Part shown: positions 8,588-20,745 of the stretch, piece by piece | How the letters are laid out: every line of letters starts with the position of its first letter | Position numbering within the stretch: position 1 is the first letter of the stretch | From: Gnetum montanum | Lineage: Eukaryota > Streptophyta > Gnetopsida > Gnetales > Gnetaceae | Direction: 5' to 3' | DNA length: 64,000 nucleotides | Assembly (NCBI GenBank): GCA_015680685.1 | Contig: MNCI01026561.1 | Coordinates: 1-64,000 of the forward strand | Made by a program: the position numbers and the translations under genes | Notes under the pieces: model-generated | Database searches by the model: none | Seen by the model: the letters and a program-made list of their open reading frames with translations, nothing else | What the model was told of the DNA's origin: nothing

Positions 8588-11090
8588 ATGGCACCCAAAC
8601 CGAGGCATCCAAGGGGTGAAGGACCATCACAACCAAGGGACAAGTGCCCACAGATGGGAAGGGGACGAGGTGTGCAACCACCAGAGCATGCGGAGGGCTC
8701 TCATGCAACTGGGCCCCTCCGCAAAGGACCTAACATGGAATCTATCCATCAGATTCCCGAAGAGGAGATTCTTGGCAAGCAATCACAAGGGGATGAGACT
8801 CCTGGGATAGCACCATGGCTTGAGGTCACCCTGACCCAAGCCTACCTTAATGCTATCATGCCACACGAGGTGCAATGGACGATCCTCCAAGAGCTAAATT
8901 TTGGACCATTCCTCGAGAACATGCTAGAAGAAGTGAGGCTCTAGCTACAGAACTCTCTGATGTGGCCAATCATCACAACCAATGGTGAATGGTACTTAGG
9001 AGAAACTTATCTCTTCTGGATGAATTAGAAACTAGGGTCTAGAGTAAGAATCAAAGACATTTATGTCTCTTACTCTTCGAAGGCGATAGCGCAGGCTCTG
9101 GGGTTGCTTAAGACTAGGGCAAATGTGGTGAAAATTCTAAAGCAGGCCGATCCAAAGGTAAAGGCGGAATGGACCAAACGGTGCTATGCGGGAGAGCGCA
9201 AGGAATTTGGCTCTCTAACCACAGTCGAGAGAGTGTACTCAAAGATCGCGTCTTACCACCTAAACCCAACGGTAAGACCTAGTAAAATCACAGCCTTCTC
9301 CGCTCATGCATGTGCCACCTTGAGTGGGAAATTCCCAATGAGTCTTCCACAGTTGTTGTTTTTAGAGATTGAAAAGAGGTTCGCTGAGAATGAACATGGA
9401 AGATAAGCTCTTCCCTTTCCTTGCCTAATTCGAAAGTTGTGCAAATGGGCAAGGATATCACGGTACTCCAATGATGTAATCCAGTAGGCCCCAATTGCCT
9501 CTTGGCAAGAAATGATGAAGGATAAAACTCCTTCCGCCACATAGACAGAGGAGGAGCAACAACCACCTCCACCACTTGCACAAACAACGCAGTCGGGCTT
9601 GCAAACCACAGTAGAATACATCCCGAGATGCGGGAAATTCTCTTGAGCCAGCATGAGCAATCCAGAAGGGCTAGTGGAGGAGAAGACCCTTCGGTCTATC
9701 ACCCTGCCATGAGCCACCTGGAGCAAGTGGCTCAATCAGTTAGCTTGCTTAAGAGGGCAGGGCCGATATTCTCTGCTGCCCATGCACAAGTGCCAACCAG
9801 AATAGATCCAAGCATCCAAGAGGTAATAGTATCAACCCAACAGTTATTCCCTAAAATTTTAGGAAATGCTGCTACCTTCTCGGTACACTTGAAAGATGGT
9901 GAAGGGGCGATGCTCCTGGTGATGCAGCACCAAGGACAAAAGGTTGTGGCCAAAGTGGTTGCTAACATAATTGCTACAGCTCTCAATGCACTGGTAATAC
10001 CTGTACCAAACATTCATGGACTACAAGATGTACAGGTGTCTGCCGAAACTTTGCATAGCAAGATTGATGCAACCCAACACAAGGAGTTGTTAGACCGACT
10101 AGTGGGAACCGGGCAACCACTTTCGGATGTCTTCAACCTTTCAGACAACATTACTGTAACCCAGTCGGAGCTGCTCTTAGAAAGGGGCAAGAGGCTCATT
10201 TTGGAAGGGTAACTTGAAGCTACTCAAGTTGCTTGTCAGTGCTTGGCAATATAGGTAGCCCAATTAAGAGCTCAACTTGCCGATCTAGCCATCCTTGACA
10301 ACGAAATCACAAGGGATGAAGCTTTTCAACATCTTTAACTTAAACTATAGGTCGTTGAGGATGTCCAAGAGACGGCGATCTTCGACAAGTCCATGGCAGA
10401 CGCCCAAGCACATCTCTTAGACAAGGACTTGGTGGAGGTTCGCCAAGAGAACATGCGATTGATCACAGAGGTTCATCACCTGCGCAATGTTGGTGCAAAG
10501 AATGAACACATGAAAAATTTTATCCACCAACAGCAAGAAGAACTAGCCAGGGTGAATGATGACATAAGAAGGTTGGCTGCTGAGAATCAGAATCTATTAA
10601 TGGAGGAGGCTCGAGCATTGCGATAGAAGTCTCCAATTGAAATCACCGCTTGGAAGAATGAGGCCCTGAAATTCAAAAACATCAAAAATCATTATAGGGA
10701 CCAAGTGGGATTGCAGAAGGAAGTGAATGAAAAGCATATTCAAGTCGCAAAGGCCAAAATGAACCAAGTGCTCCAACAGCTCTGAGAGAGAGGCGATGCA
10801 TGGCAACCTATCTTCGATGGGTTAAATGACTACAATCAAGCTGAAATCTACCTTAAGGAGCTGCAGATTGAGGAGATGATAGAATATATGGAGCTTGCCA
10901 ACCTTCGATATGCAAACCTGGCTATGTTCACAGTTGGGAGACCATGATCAGAGTTAGAAAAGCAAGTGGATGCCTTGTATTCCTTATACAAGGGTGAGTT
11001 CTAGGCACATAAGATAACAAAGAAAAAGCTAGAAATGGAAAACGTGGAACTCAAGTTTCTCCAAACAAGCTTTGAAGGACAACGTACAGT
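8588..11090 (+). pseudogene. Post-pol ORF of element A (globular domain plus coiled coil)
   Basis: The gene sits where Athila elements carry their env-like ORF. The ATG at 8588 follows the acceptor and gives MAPKPRHPRGEG, a basic Pro-rich start almost shared with F (MAPKRGPQ). Stops occur at 8942 and later. The globular domain (about 8950-9450) has WPIITTNGEWYLGETY, LNPTVRPSKITAFSAHACAT, LEIEKRF and LPFPCLIRKLC, which recalls the 'putative plant transposon protein' domain found in Athila-like elements. A frame change near 9600 leads into an open 194-codon stretch (9628-10212) and then Glu/Gln/Leu-rich coiled coils (10250-11090; 77 codons open at 10393-10626). No signal peptide or clear transmembrane segment was seen, so envelope function is doubtful. 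Confidence 0.7.
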
Positions 11091-11167
11091 CATGTGTGTG
11101 TCATGTGTGTGTCAAGTCATGTGCGTTGTTAATAAAAGTCCATACCTTCCAAATTGTAGAGTAACTC

Positions 11168-11198
11168 GAGGATGAGTTTTTACTTAGCCGTGGGGGTA
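11168..11198 (+). other. Polypurine tract region of element A
   Basis: 'gaggatgagtttttactt' followed by 'gccgtgggggta' ends immediately before TGATGA of the 3' LTR. The purine run gtgggggta is the likely plus-strand primer. The same arrangement precedes the 3' LTR of B, C and F. Confidence 0.7.
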
Positions 11199-12099
11199 TG
11201 ATGATATGTCATTAAGTCGATGTGTCAACTAGGCCGCGTATATGCAGCTGCGTCGATGTGGCCCCATTGATGTAGCCTTCCATGCATCAACGTGGCCCCG
11301 TTTACGCGAAGCCTATTTTGGCCTATAAATAAGAGGGCCTTCCGCCTCATTTAGGTACCTTTCAATTAGTTGTAGCGAAGCTCTTGCAGTTTGTTCCCAC
11401 AGGAGATAGAATATTTTCCAAGTGCCTGCAGTAGGTGTAATAAAAGTGATCGGCTCTTTATTCAAGCGTTGATGTATTTGAGCCCATTGGCGTGATGGCA
11501 ATAAAGACGAACTATTCAAGCATTCCTTACAGCATTTGGACTTAGTTATTTTATGCATTCATTAGTTTAATATGTTTATGCTCTGTTAATTACTTGCTAA
11601 TTACTTAGGTTTCTGTTATTATTATTTCAATTGCTATCACTCATTCGTAGTTCGTAAAGGCCATAAGTATAACCATCTCGAATGTAAATCAAACACTTGG
11701 TAAACCCAGTGACACTTAACGTCTAGTAACCTAGAAGTGTTAAGAGATGCTCAGAACATGCTTGGAAGATGGGATCAGATACTTATGCTAGGAATAGTTA
11801 GAATACAAGCTAGGATAATTAGATATTAGACAATAGTTTATTTCTTACTTTCCATACCTTAATTAGCCACCAAAAGATAAGTAAAAAGCTATAAAAATCA
11901 TTAGCCCTTAGTCTCACTTAACCATTGTAAACAGAACCTCACAAGTGAGATTAGGAGGACAATGACCATTCTAACCCAAGGTGTCACTAGTTAGAGTCTA
12001 GTGTATGTTAAGTGCTTACAATCTACGGAATTTGACCGAGTCATGTGTGAACACCTGTGATTTGTATGGTTGGGCATAGGGGTACCTAGCCGCTCATCA
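11199..12099 (+). repeat. 3' LTR of element A
   Basis: The 901-bp copy runs from TGATGATATGTC to CTCATCA. It aligns along its whole length with 2138-3037, and differences are dominated by transitions. TATA box and AATAAA are kept. It is followed by gttgt. Confidence 0.93.
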
Positions 12100-12104
12100 G
12101 TTGT
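12100..12104. repeat. Right target-site duplication of element A (gttgt)
   Basis: Identical to 2133-2137 and directly adjacent to the LTR end. Confidence 0.9.
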
Positions 12105-13479
12105 GAAGTTGTTGCATTGTGAAGATAGTAGAGTAGGTCATGAATTAGGTGACATCTCCTTTGTAAACTTCTATGATTATGATAAATTAATATAATTTCA
12201 ATTTGGTTTAATCAACTTATTGCATATTTGAACTTAATGTTAGAAGTTAGGGTGAAGTATTATTGATTTTACTTATAGGTGATAGCAATAAGTATGGTGT
12301 TTTCAATTGAATCTAGATCAAATTGTTTTGTGTCTTGATGATTTTTTGACTTTGACCTGTTCTTTCATGGATATGACTCACAAGTTAATCATAGACAAGC
12401 TGACTTCTCCATGACAAAGATAATTGTTAAAGTAATTGAGCACCAAATTTTACCTAGCTTTTCAAGAACCATAGGACATCTAAACAAAGTTAGAATCATC
12501 CTAGAGTGCATAGAATCATGCATATAACCACGAAGTATGAGATAGGGGACTAGGATGCATCTCTAGAGACTAAGAACCTTAATCAAATATGCTAGACTAT
12601 AAATACAAGACACATGAAACACTTCACAAATCTAGGACTAATAATCAACCTATAAATTTCCACTAGATACCTCATCACCATTTTCCATTGGTGAAAATTA
12701 TGGACCAAAGTAGGGATGTTTGTAGCTACATCTTAACTTCATGGGGTGCAATATTTAAAAATAAATCAAAGTTAGCTTCTTGGAAAATTGAACTTTGAAT
12801 TTCCTTCTAATTTTTTTTAGGCAAGCCTATGTGAGTGTGACCTCTAGGCTTGACCTAGGTCTAGGCACTTCATCTATTTAGAATACCCCATTTATGCAAT
12901 GAAAATCTAATGAATAGATTCTACCTTTGGTTCTTCTCTCAGGGGGACCAGTTACATGCATGGCCTTGATTGCTTTTTTAGGTTATTATTATTGTTGTCC
13001 TTATCCTCCTCTTGAACAATTTTTCCTTGGTTATGAAGATCCACCCACTTGGAGGCCTTGTTTTGATACCATTTGCAATCACATAAATGACCATTCAATA
13101 GTTTGTAATAGCATGAATATAAGCATTAATACCCTTCGTTCATCTTTTAGTTAGTTTAATTCACAAAAATGTGGCATTATTGCACCTAAGTAATTGTAAT
13201 CCATGGTGTTGAGATCCTAAGGTAACTAAGTGTTGTCAATTTTTATTATTTTAGTCCTTTAACTACCTTTGTTGATAACTTTGACATAAAGCTTTACTTT
13301 GAGAGCTTAGAAGATGGAAAATAACTTCAATTAGATGCATGGACTGGTAGATATCATGCTTAGAATTCTTTGGGCTCTTGGATTGGCAGAAACACCTTTC
13401 TTATTAGGCAAAAATGATTTAAAAATTGACTAATTATTTGCACTAATTTATATTATTTTTTAGCTACATTGATAGGGAT
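12105..13479. other. Unassigned spacer with a possible copia-type primer site
   Basis: No reliable gene was seen. A 75-codon open frame at 12927-13154 (+) lacks any recognised motif. On the minus strand 13056-13075 reads caaatggtatcaaaacaagg, close to the initiator-Met primer site TGGTATCAGAGC of copia elements, and would place an LTR at higher coordinates. I could not define that LTR, so the call stays weak. Confidence 0.3.
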
Positions 13480-15149
13480 GCATTGACGTGACATAAGCTA
13501 AAAATTTTCTTTAAATTTTAGGCATATTTTTGCAAATCTTGAAGAAATTTGGGAGTCAAATGAGAGTGAGAAAAATAATATAAATATGAGGAAAACATTG
13601 GTGAGGTGAACTTGGAGGTTCATAAGGTTATGGAGGCTTAGTCATTATGAATAGAAGTTATGACATGAAAGCTTCTTAAGAAGATGAATTAAAAAGGATA
13701 ACACATTTGAATTTGGAGTTGTATCTTAATGTTTTGGACATGTGGAGATGGTAGATAAACTAGATGTTTAGAAGTTATACAAGTTGGTCTTCCCTAAAGC
13801 ATGCTCATGCACTTAATGCTCTTGTATAACCATTTTACAAGATGTTCATAGGCACATTGGAAATTGAATATTGATCCAATCTATATGCGACACCCATACA
13901 ACTATTGTCCTTGGAATTTTGCACTTTATTAAGCAAAATCATCATGGACATAATTAAATGTAGAAGTGAGGTGAATAATGGAATAAGAAGTAATTGTAGA
14001 GATAGGAACATGCAATGCTTTACCATGTCCACAATAGGCTCTTGTGTCAAATTTTATTAAAATGACCATCATACCTATCCATCTAAGTTTTAGACTAAGT
14101 CAATATCTTTTTTAATGATACCACATTACCTCATCTCGAACTTACAACCATAGGACCACCACAATCATAAAAAACATCACTACTTAATAAAATAAAATAA
14201 GAAACCATTTTTGATTAATTAATTACTTAAATGTTAAGCATTTTTTAAAAACTTAGCCATCAATTAAAGGGATTTCTTTAAGCATGTGTACCATGTCTTT
14301 ACAACTCCATAACCAATTCTAATTGTGTTAGAGAAATACCTTCAAGCATGGATAACATGTCTTTTCAATGACATAATGAGACTAGTCCAATAGACCTTTG
14401 GGATTCCTGGAACTAGCATACTTTTAGGTATGGGTAACATGTCTTTTTAATGATACCCTAGGAATTAATTTTCTTTTTTAAATTAATTAATTGGTGGTTG
14501 TGCTTTCCTTACTAGAAAGCTACCTTTAGACATGGGTAACATGTCTTTCTAGTAACATGATAAGGTAACACTTATTCAAGAACATATTTCCATCACAATT
14601 AAAACATGAGTAATGACATAAACACATGGATTAGTAAGACCCATAGAGAAAGTGCAAAGAATTAGCAAGTCCACTTGATACCACATTCTTTTTTATTTCT
14701 TCTTGGTTCTTTCCCATTTTTTTAATGTATAAAGATCCTATCTTATTTTTTATGCGAAAAGAATTATACTACTTCCATGATTACAATCTCTTATTATAAA
14801 AACTAGAGGGATGGATGATGTGGTCTTACTAATTTACATAATTACTTGCCTATTCATCTTGATAGCATAGGACACAATCTAAATAATAAAGTTGACCTGC
14901 ACATACACAACAATCCTTTTTTATGCAAAAAAAAAAAATCCAAATAAATGGGTTTGAAATATAAAATAACTTAAATAAAAGAAATGTATCTAAAAGAAAA
15001 TAGAAAATTACAAGAAATAGAAAACATATGAAGAACTAAGCAAATAAAAATAAATTATTAAAAAAATGAAAAAACATGTCATCATAGGGTATCATGTAAA
15101 ATGGATATATCCACCACAACTAGGTTGTAAGGTAGAGATATGAAAAATA
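13480..15149 (-). mobile_element. Element D, left part: post-integrase tail
   Basis: This is a non-coding tail of an old minus-strand Athila-type element. It aligns with the tails of B, C and F: the 'cttgtataacca' block near 13820 matches F near 58535, and the AT-rich tract near 14940-15070 matches the tract in B near 22020-22200. Four copies of a 'catgggtaacatgtcttt' motif lie at about 14281, 14343, 14428 and 14530. D's own 3' LTR and post-pol gene are not seen to the left, so the element is truncated or rearranged near 13480. Confidence 0.55.
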
Positions 15150-16475
15150 GAAAGAGCTTGGCCATTGGCTAAGGTGTTGTTATGGTTTCTGGCTACCTAG
15201 TAATCTTTAAATGCTTTAACTTGTTGTATGTTGACTAAAATTGGTTTATTAGAATAATCAAAATGGTAAATTTTCATGGCACCTAAATGGAAAGTGAAGT
15301 GGATAATGTAAGGTCCTTCCCACAATGTTTGAAACTCGTTCACTGAGGTACATTTGTGAGGTTCAAGTAAAGGATATTATCTCTTGGTTAAAAATCTATT
15401 TTTCGTATCCTAGCATCATGACATTATTTGGTATATGCCTTCTGCAGTTCATTCAACATAAGGGCTACTTGTTTATTTGTTTCTAACATGTTGAGGTTTA
15501 TGAGATGTTCTTTATTTGTGCTAGACTAATGTTGAAATTAAACTTAAAGGTTTTGTTAAATGTGCATAATTCTACTTGTATGAGAAGTTTTAGCAACTTA
15601 CCATATACTAACTCATAGGGAGAGTAGCTTATAGGGAGTTTCTACGTGGAGTGATAGGCCCATAGGGTATTTATTGAGTTTCATGCTCCAATCTTACCTT
15701 TACCTAATAATGGTCCATGTAAGGATTTGTGTGATCTCCCTATTAGTTACATATTCTTGATCATTTAATTAGGGATGACATGGTATTGTTAGTTTATATT
15801 CCATCCCTAATTGTCTCCTTAGTTTTCTAAAAGTAGCACCTATAACATAAGTTCTATTATCAAAAATAAGTGCCCTAGGCATACCAAACATGTTTACTAT
15901 ACTTTGTTAAAAAAACTTAACTGCAATCATAGATGTAAAATTTGTTAATACTATAGCCTCTGCTTACTTCGTGTAATTATTTATCGCAACAATGATCTAA
16001 GATTTCCCATTTGACATGGGTATGATGGAACCCATGAAATCAATTCTGTAAAGATCAATAGGTTCTAATCATTAGATCCATTATTGAAAATCCTCCAACC
16101 TTATAGTTATTCCTTTATCACTTTAACATTGCTCACAGGAGTTGGTGAATCAATGTGCAACCTTGAATATTGTAAGTCAAAATTAGCCTGCCATGAGGAT
16201 TTTGATGATCATTCTCTAACCTACATAGTGACCCCCATAAGAACCTTCATGCACATATTATTCTAAGTTGATCTTCAGCAGGCACATAACATTGTACCAA
16301 GTCATCTATGTAGATCTTATAAAGATTACCCTTTATCTTCATGTAGTACTTAACTTGGTAAGGTAGGACTGCTTTTTTTCTTGTACAATGAAGTAGGAAC
16401 CTTCTATGTAAGTAAGTATGAGAGGAATTATAAATAGTATGATTTGGTTGCATCAATTGTGGTCATTTTTGCTAA
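15150..16475 (-). pseudogene. Integrase of element D (split by element B)
   Basis: Minus-strand integrase relic read from about 16060 downward: RIDFMGSIIPMSNGKS, then IFDNRTYVIGATFRKL and EYKLTIPCHP, then VTNREI. The C-terminal part (LNELQKAY, HDARIRKI, NILYLNLT) reaches about 15250. Catalytic-core acidic positions in DFMG and FDN are still readable, but many stops and frameshifts break the frame. Element B is inserted just upstream, in the linker between RNase H and integrase, so the gene continues beyond 29361. Confidence 0.7.
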
Positions 16476-17423
16476 TGAATGACGAGTACCCTACTCTTAA
16501 CCATACAAATCACTAGTGTTCACGTGCAATCTAGTCAAATTCTATGGATTCTATGTCTTCCAATACACTAGTCTTTAGGTAGTGAACTTGCCCTAATAGC
16601 CATTCATTGTCTTCCCAATTACACTTGTGATATGCAAAGGAATGATTAAGTGTGATCAAGGCATAGGATTTTTATTATTTTTATGTTTTATGTTTTGGGT
16701 GCTTAAAATAAAGGATGGAAGGAATGAAGTAATTCAGTTGCTAACTTAATTTAACTAACTACACCTAACTAATCCTAACATAAGCATCCATTCCCACTTT
16801 CCGTACACATCCTAAACACATTTAGCGCTACTGGGCTACCAATTGTTAAGCGTTACTAGGATTACCAAGCAACAAGTGTATGCTTGAAGTGGTCGTACTT
16901 ATGTGCTTAATTAATCACTACTTAATCTAGCTTAGTTAATTATTTAATTATTTAACTAATTAATTATTTAATTACTTGAAGCATTAAAGGAAATTACACA
17001 ACACATTAAATGCATAAATAAATAATTAATTAATTTCCAAGTGCTACAAGGTTTATCAAAAGGCTCATCTTTATTCCCATTCACACTACTGTGCATAGGT
17101 ACATTAATGATTGAATAAAGATCCATACACATTTTAACTCTTGCTATGGGCTCTTAGAAAAGTATTATAACTTTCAAATGATAAAATTGCAAAAGCTTCA
17201 CTACAACTATGATAATACATCCCATAAACACGATGGCTGAGCATGTATTTATAGACTTTATTGTTGGCCTACGTTAACAAGGCCTCATAAATGTAGCAAA
17301 TGCTATGTCAACGTAACCTCATTGATGAGGCAACACCACGTAGATGAGGCCATGTCGATAAGGGCCCATTGATAAGGCCACATCAATTAGGGCCCATTGA
17401 TACAACTCTTTGACACTTCATCA
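16476..17423 (-). repeat. 3' LTR of element B
   Basis: On the plus strand it starts tgaatgacgagtacc and ends gacacttcatca. It contains the shared U5 motifs in reverse orientation. The minus-strand TATA box is at 17246-17254 (plus tatttatag). U3 repeats of the 'gggcccattgata' type lie at 17340-17405. It is about 58 bp longer than the 5' copy, and its first bases are slightly rearranged compared with the TGATGAGTGGTGAG start of the partner. Confidence 0.88.
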
Positions 17424-17454
17424 TACCCCCATGAATGAATGAAAACTTGTCCTT
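17424..17454 (-). other. Polypurine tract region of element B
   Basis: The plus sequence 'tacccccatgaatgaatg' is the reverse of a purine run ending gggggta just before the LTR. It matches the positions in A, C and F. Confidence 0.65.
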
Positions 17455-17639
17455 GAGTTCTTTTACAAAATTGGGAAGGTATGGGATTATTAACTAACTC
17501 TTGACATAATAAACTGACACTAAAAAATTGATAACAAAATGAAGTGCCAAAGTGTATAGATCGACATCATTACAAAATTTTGTGATGTTCATAGCACAAA
17601 ATTGAACACCATGACATGACTACTCAAACTAGACGACAC

Positions 17640-20530
17640 ATCCTCTGATAACATGAATATGGTTGAGAAGATCAAACGATCCCAGGTAGTGGAGGTTCCT
17701 AAGGTTCTAAAGGACCTTCGCTAGCTTCGGATGCACGTGATGGCTGAGGAGGCTATGGTTGTCCTGCTACGATTTCTACCTCTAGTGAAAGGTGAAAAGC
17801 ATCTAGTAATGCCTTAGTCTTCTTCTCCTTGCTTAGGGGATCATTCACAGTCCATGAGACATCACTAATGTGGGCTAGAATGAGAATATTCCATGGATAG
17901 GGCATTACTAAGAATAGCTCCTTGATGTTGATGAACTAGGTAACAAATTATTTGCATTGGACATCGAACACCATGACTACACTTTGTAGCTCCTAGTAGT
18001 CATTCATTCTTTTTATCAGTGTCTCAATAGTGGATCTTTGATAAGTATATTTTCCCTTGAGAACCTTGAGTTTAGTGTTTGCCTTTGCAAGCCTCTACTC
18101 AATTTCCTTATGGTGCTTAAACTTGGCCTCTTACAATAAGTACAAGTTGGTCACCTTCTTTTCTAGTTCTGACCGTAGTCATCTAGTAGTCAACATAGCC
18201 AGGTTTGCATACTACAGATTGGAAAGCTCCATATATTCACTCATCTCCTATATCTACAACTCCTTCACGTGAATTATTGCTTTATTGTATTGATCAATCC
18301 CATCAATGATGGACTACCATAATTCACATCCTTGTTGGAGTTGCTAGAGGGTATTATTCACCTTTGCCTTTGTCACTTGAATGTGTTTCTCATTTATTAT
18401 TCTTCTGTATGTTGACCTAGTCTTTGTAGTGATCTTTAACTCTCTCAAATTTGAGAGCCTCTGATTTATAGGCAGCTACCTCTATTACAATCTTTTGGAA
18501 AAGGGCATAAACCTCCTCCATGGAGAGGTTTCTATTCTTGGCTACTAATCGTCTTAACTATGTATCTATACTAGCTATTGATGGATACAATTAGTCTATT
18601 GTTATTTATGCACATCAACGTTTTGCAAGCAAGGATTTTCTATGGTTAGTTGAACATTCTCCTAGTAGGTCAAATTCAAGGCCTTCTGAATTTTATGCTA
18701 GGTGGCCTCTACCAAGGATCGATAGAACATCGCTATCTCCATCGTAGCCTCAACCCTTTTCAACCTTGTGTGAAGTTATTCAAGAGCTTCATCTCTTATT
18801 AATGTTGAGTTGAGAAATGTAGGGTTAGTAATTTAGGCTTTCAATTCAACAATTTCTACAACCAAGTGTTCATTCAACTCCTTGGTTGTTTCAAGTTGCC
18901 CTTCCAAAATAATATTCTTGCCTCTAGCAACTTTAACTGGATTGCATTTATATTATCTGAAAGGTCAAAGATGTCTAGAAGTGGTTACCCAATTCCTACC
19001 AGTCAGTCCAGTAGTTATTCATGCTGAGTTGCACTTAGTCTACCACTTATGATCCCTATGAACATCTACACATCTTTAAGTGTAGTGACATCTAGTACAG
19101 ATGTTGTAGGTGCATTGAGTGTCTTGGCAATTTTGTCAGCAACCACCTTTGCTGATGTTTCTTTCCCTTGGTGCTGCATCACCAGTACTATTGCTCCTTC
19201 ACCCTTCTCCAAGCCCTCTAAAAAGGTCACGATGTTCCCAAAAATCTCTAGGAGTTATTGCTATTCTAAGAGAGATACCGTTACCTCTCTGGTATTAGGA
19301 TTCAACCTTATAGAAAACTACATTTTTTGGGTAAAGAAAATAATTCAACCTTCTCCCATCAAGCTAACTATTCAAGCCACCTCATTAAGGTGACTCATTG
19401 TGGGCTAGCACATAGAGGGGTCTCCACCACTCATGCCTACCTATTCCTCTTGCTTACTCAAGAGCCATTTTTGGTACTTGCGCAATCATTGGGATTTTGC
19501 AACAATGTCCAACATTATTTTTTGAGTGGAAAGTGGAGGTGGTGGTTGCTACTCCTCTTCCTCAATTGTCGTTGTAGGAGTTTTTTCCTTCATCATCTCC
19601 ACCTAATTAGCAGTCAAAGTGCATCAAACAACATCATTAGTGTAGCAAACTATTCCTCCTCTTTAACATAGTTTTCTAATGAGGCATGGGAATGGAAGTG
19701 CTTTCCTTCCACGTTAATTCTCCTTGAACCACTTCTCTATCTCTAAATAGATTAGATATGGAAGGTTAACTGGAAATCTTCCACTCAGAGTAGCACACGA
19801 ATGAGCAGAAAGGGTAGTGATCTTGCTAGGCCTCACTATGGGATTTAGGTGAATTTCCACAATCTTGTAATGGATTCTTTCTATGAATGTGAACACATCA
19901 TACTCCTTATAGTTAACACCATAGCATTGCTGAACCCATTCCTTTTTTATGTTAAGTGTTTCCTGCATTGAAATCTAGGTGAGATTCATCCCAGTTTCAA
20001 GCAACCCAAGTGCCTCTACAATGACTTGCATCAAGTAAGACATTGAAATGTCCATGATCTTGATTATCGAATTGGCTTGCCTATTATTCCAAAATAGGAA
20101 CGTCTCTCCCATATATCACTCCCTACTAGAAGTGATAACTGGCCACATGGGAGAGGTCTTCAAGTGGTCCTGTACCTCTTTAGGTGCTTGCTCCAAGAAA
20201 GAGCCAAAGTTTAACTCTTGGAGAATTGTTTTTTGAACCTCCTTTGATCTAATTTGGTTTAGGCAAGCTTTTTTCAAGGTCACCTCAAGGTTTTCTTACT
20301 GGCCTAGTGCCTCATCCTAGTGGAAATGTTCTATTGTTATCACCTATTTTGAAATCTAACTAATAGACTCCACTTCAACCTCTTCCCTAAGAGGTCTTGT
20401 GGCATGGGTTGCAATTGGTTCTTCCTGGGCCAATTCTTGGCCCTTTCCTGTTCTTGGTCATTTTTCCCTTGGTTGAGACGATTCTCCTTTCTATGTGTGT
20501 TTTTCTTTTAGTTCCCTCTGCGGTCACAAC
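17640..20530 (-). pseudogene. Post-pol ORF of element B
   Basis: Decayed copy of the gene described in A. The clearest piece is 19714-19968 (84 open codons): LNPIVRPSKITTLSAHSCAT, then FPVNLPYLIYLEIEKWF, colinear with A 9260-9390. Upstream (20000-20250) is the GEW and 'LGETFLFW'-like block; downstream (17640-19400) are fragments of the coiled-coil part in several frames. The equivalent acceptor is 'gaccgcag' near 20524 on the minus strand, but the ATG has been lost. It lies directly before the polypurine tract. Confidence 0.65.
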
Positions 20531-20680
20531 ACATTTGTGGATTAGTAGATATAATTTGTAACTTAAAATTATTTGATACATTATCTCATTAATTAGTTAC
20601 ACTTGACTATGATTGGATTAGTAGATATAATGTGCAAAAACTTCTTGGGCATTTGAGAGCAAATTTGAAAATTCCTAAGG

Positions 20681-20745
20681 GGGGTTAAATATATAGTATT
20701 TTTACACTACATCGACAAGGCCTCATATATGCATAGGCTCCGTCA
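20681..20745 (-). promoter_or_regulatory. Internal U3-like promoter of element B
   Basis: The minus strand carries atatatgaggccttgtcgat followed about 20 bases later by an 'actatatatttaac' TATA box. B's own U3 has atttatgaggccttgttaac (plus 17273-17292) followed by 'gtctataaatac'. The order, spacing and sequence match, so this looks like a copy of the element's U3 placed before the post-pol gene. Confidence 0.55.

Larger units (their letters stand above)
2138..12099 (+). mobile_element. Element A: Athila-type LTR retrotransposon lacking RT-RNase H-integrase
   Basis: This is a 9.96-kb element with two ~900-bp LTRs (2138-3037 and 11199-12099), matching target duplications, a tRNA-Asp-type primer site and a polypurine tract. 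Internal order is gag (3204-5350), protease (5360-6200), a short piece of the protease-RT linker, an abrupt junction near 6510 into the non-coding tail that follows integrase in element C, an internal promoter and leader intron (8171-8587), and a post-pol ORF (8588-11090). RT, RNase H and integrase are missing entirely. Because ends and target duplication are intact, the pol-less form seems to have integrated as such and would have needed pol in trans, although a later deletion is possible. Confidence 0.9.

Noticed and set aside
9288-9735. Minus-strand frames of 99 and 143 codons
   Set aside because: They are shadows of the plus-strand post-pol gene of A, which has homologues in B and F in the sense frame.
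8588-11090. True envelope glycoprotein gene
   Set aside because: Only the position fits. No signal peptide, cleavage site or transmembrane anchor was seen; the C-terminal half is coiled coil.
12927-13154. 75-codon plus-strand frame as a small gene
   Set aside because: No motif, and it overlaps a copia-type primer-site-like sequence on the other strand; length is within chance for this composition.
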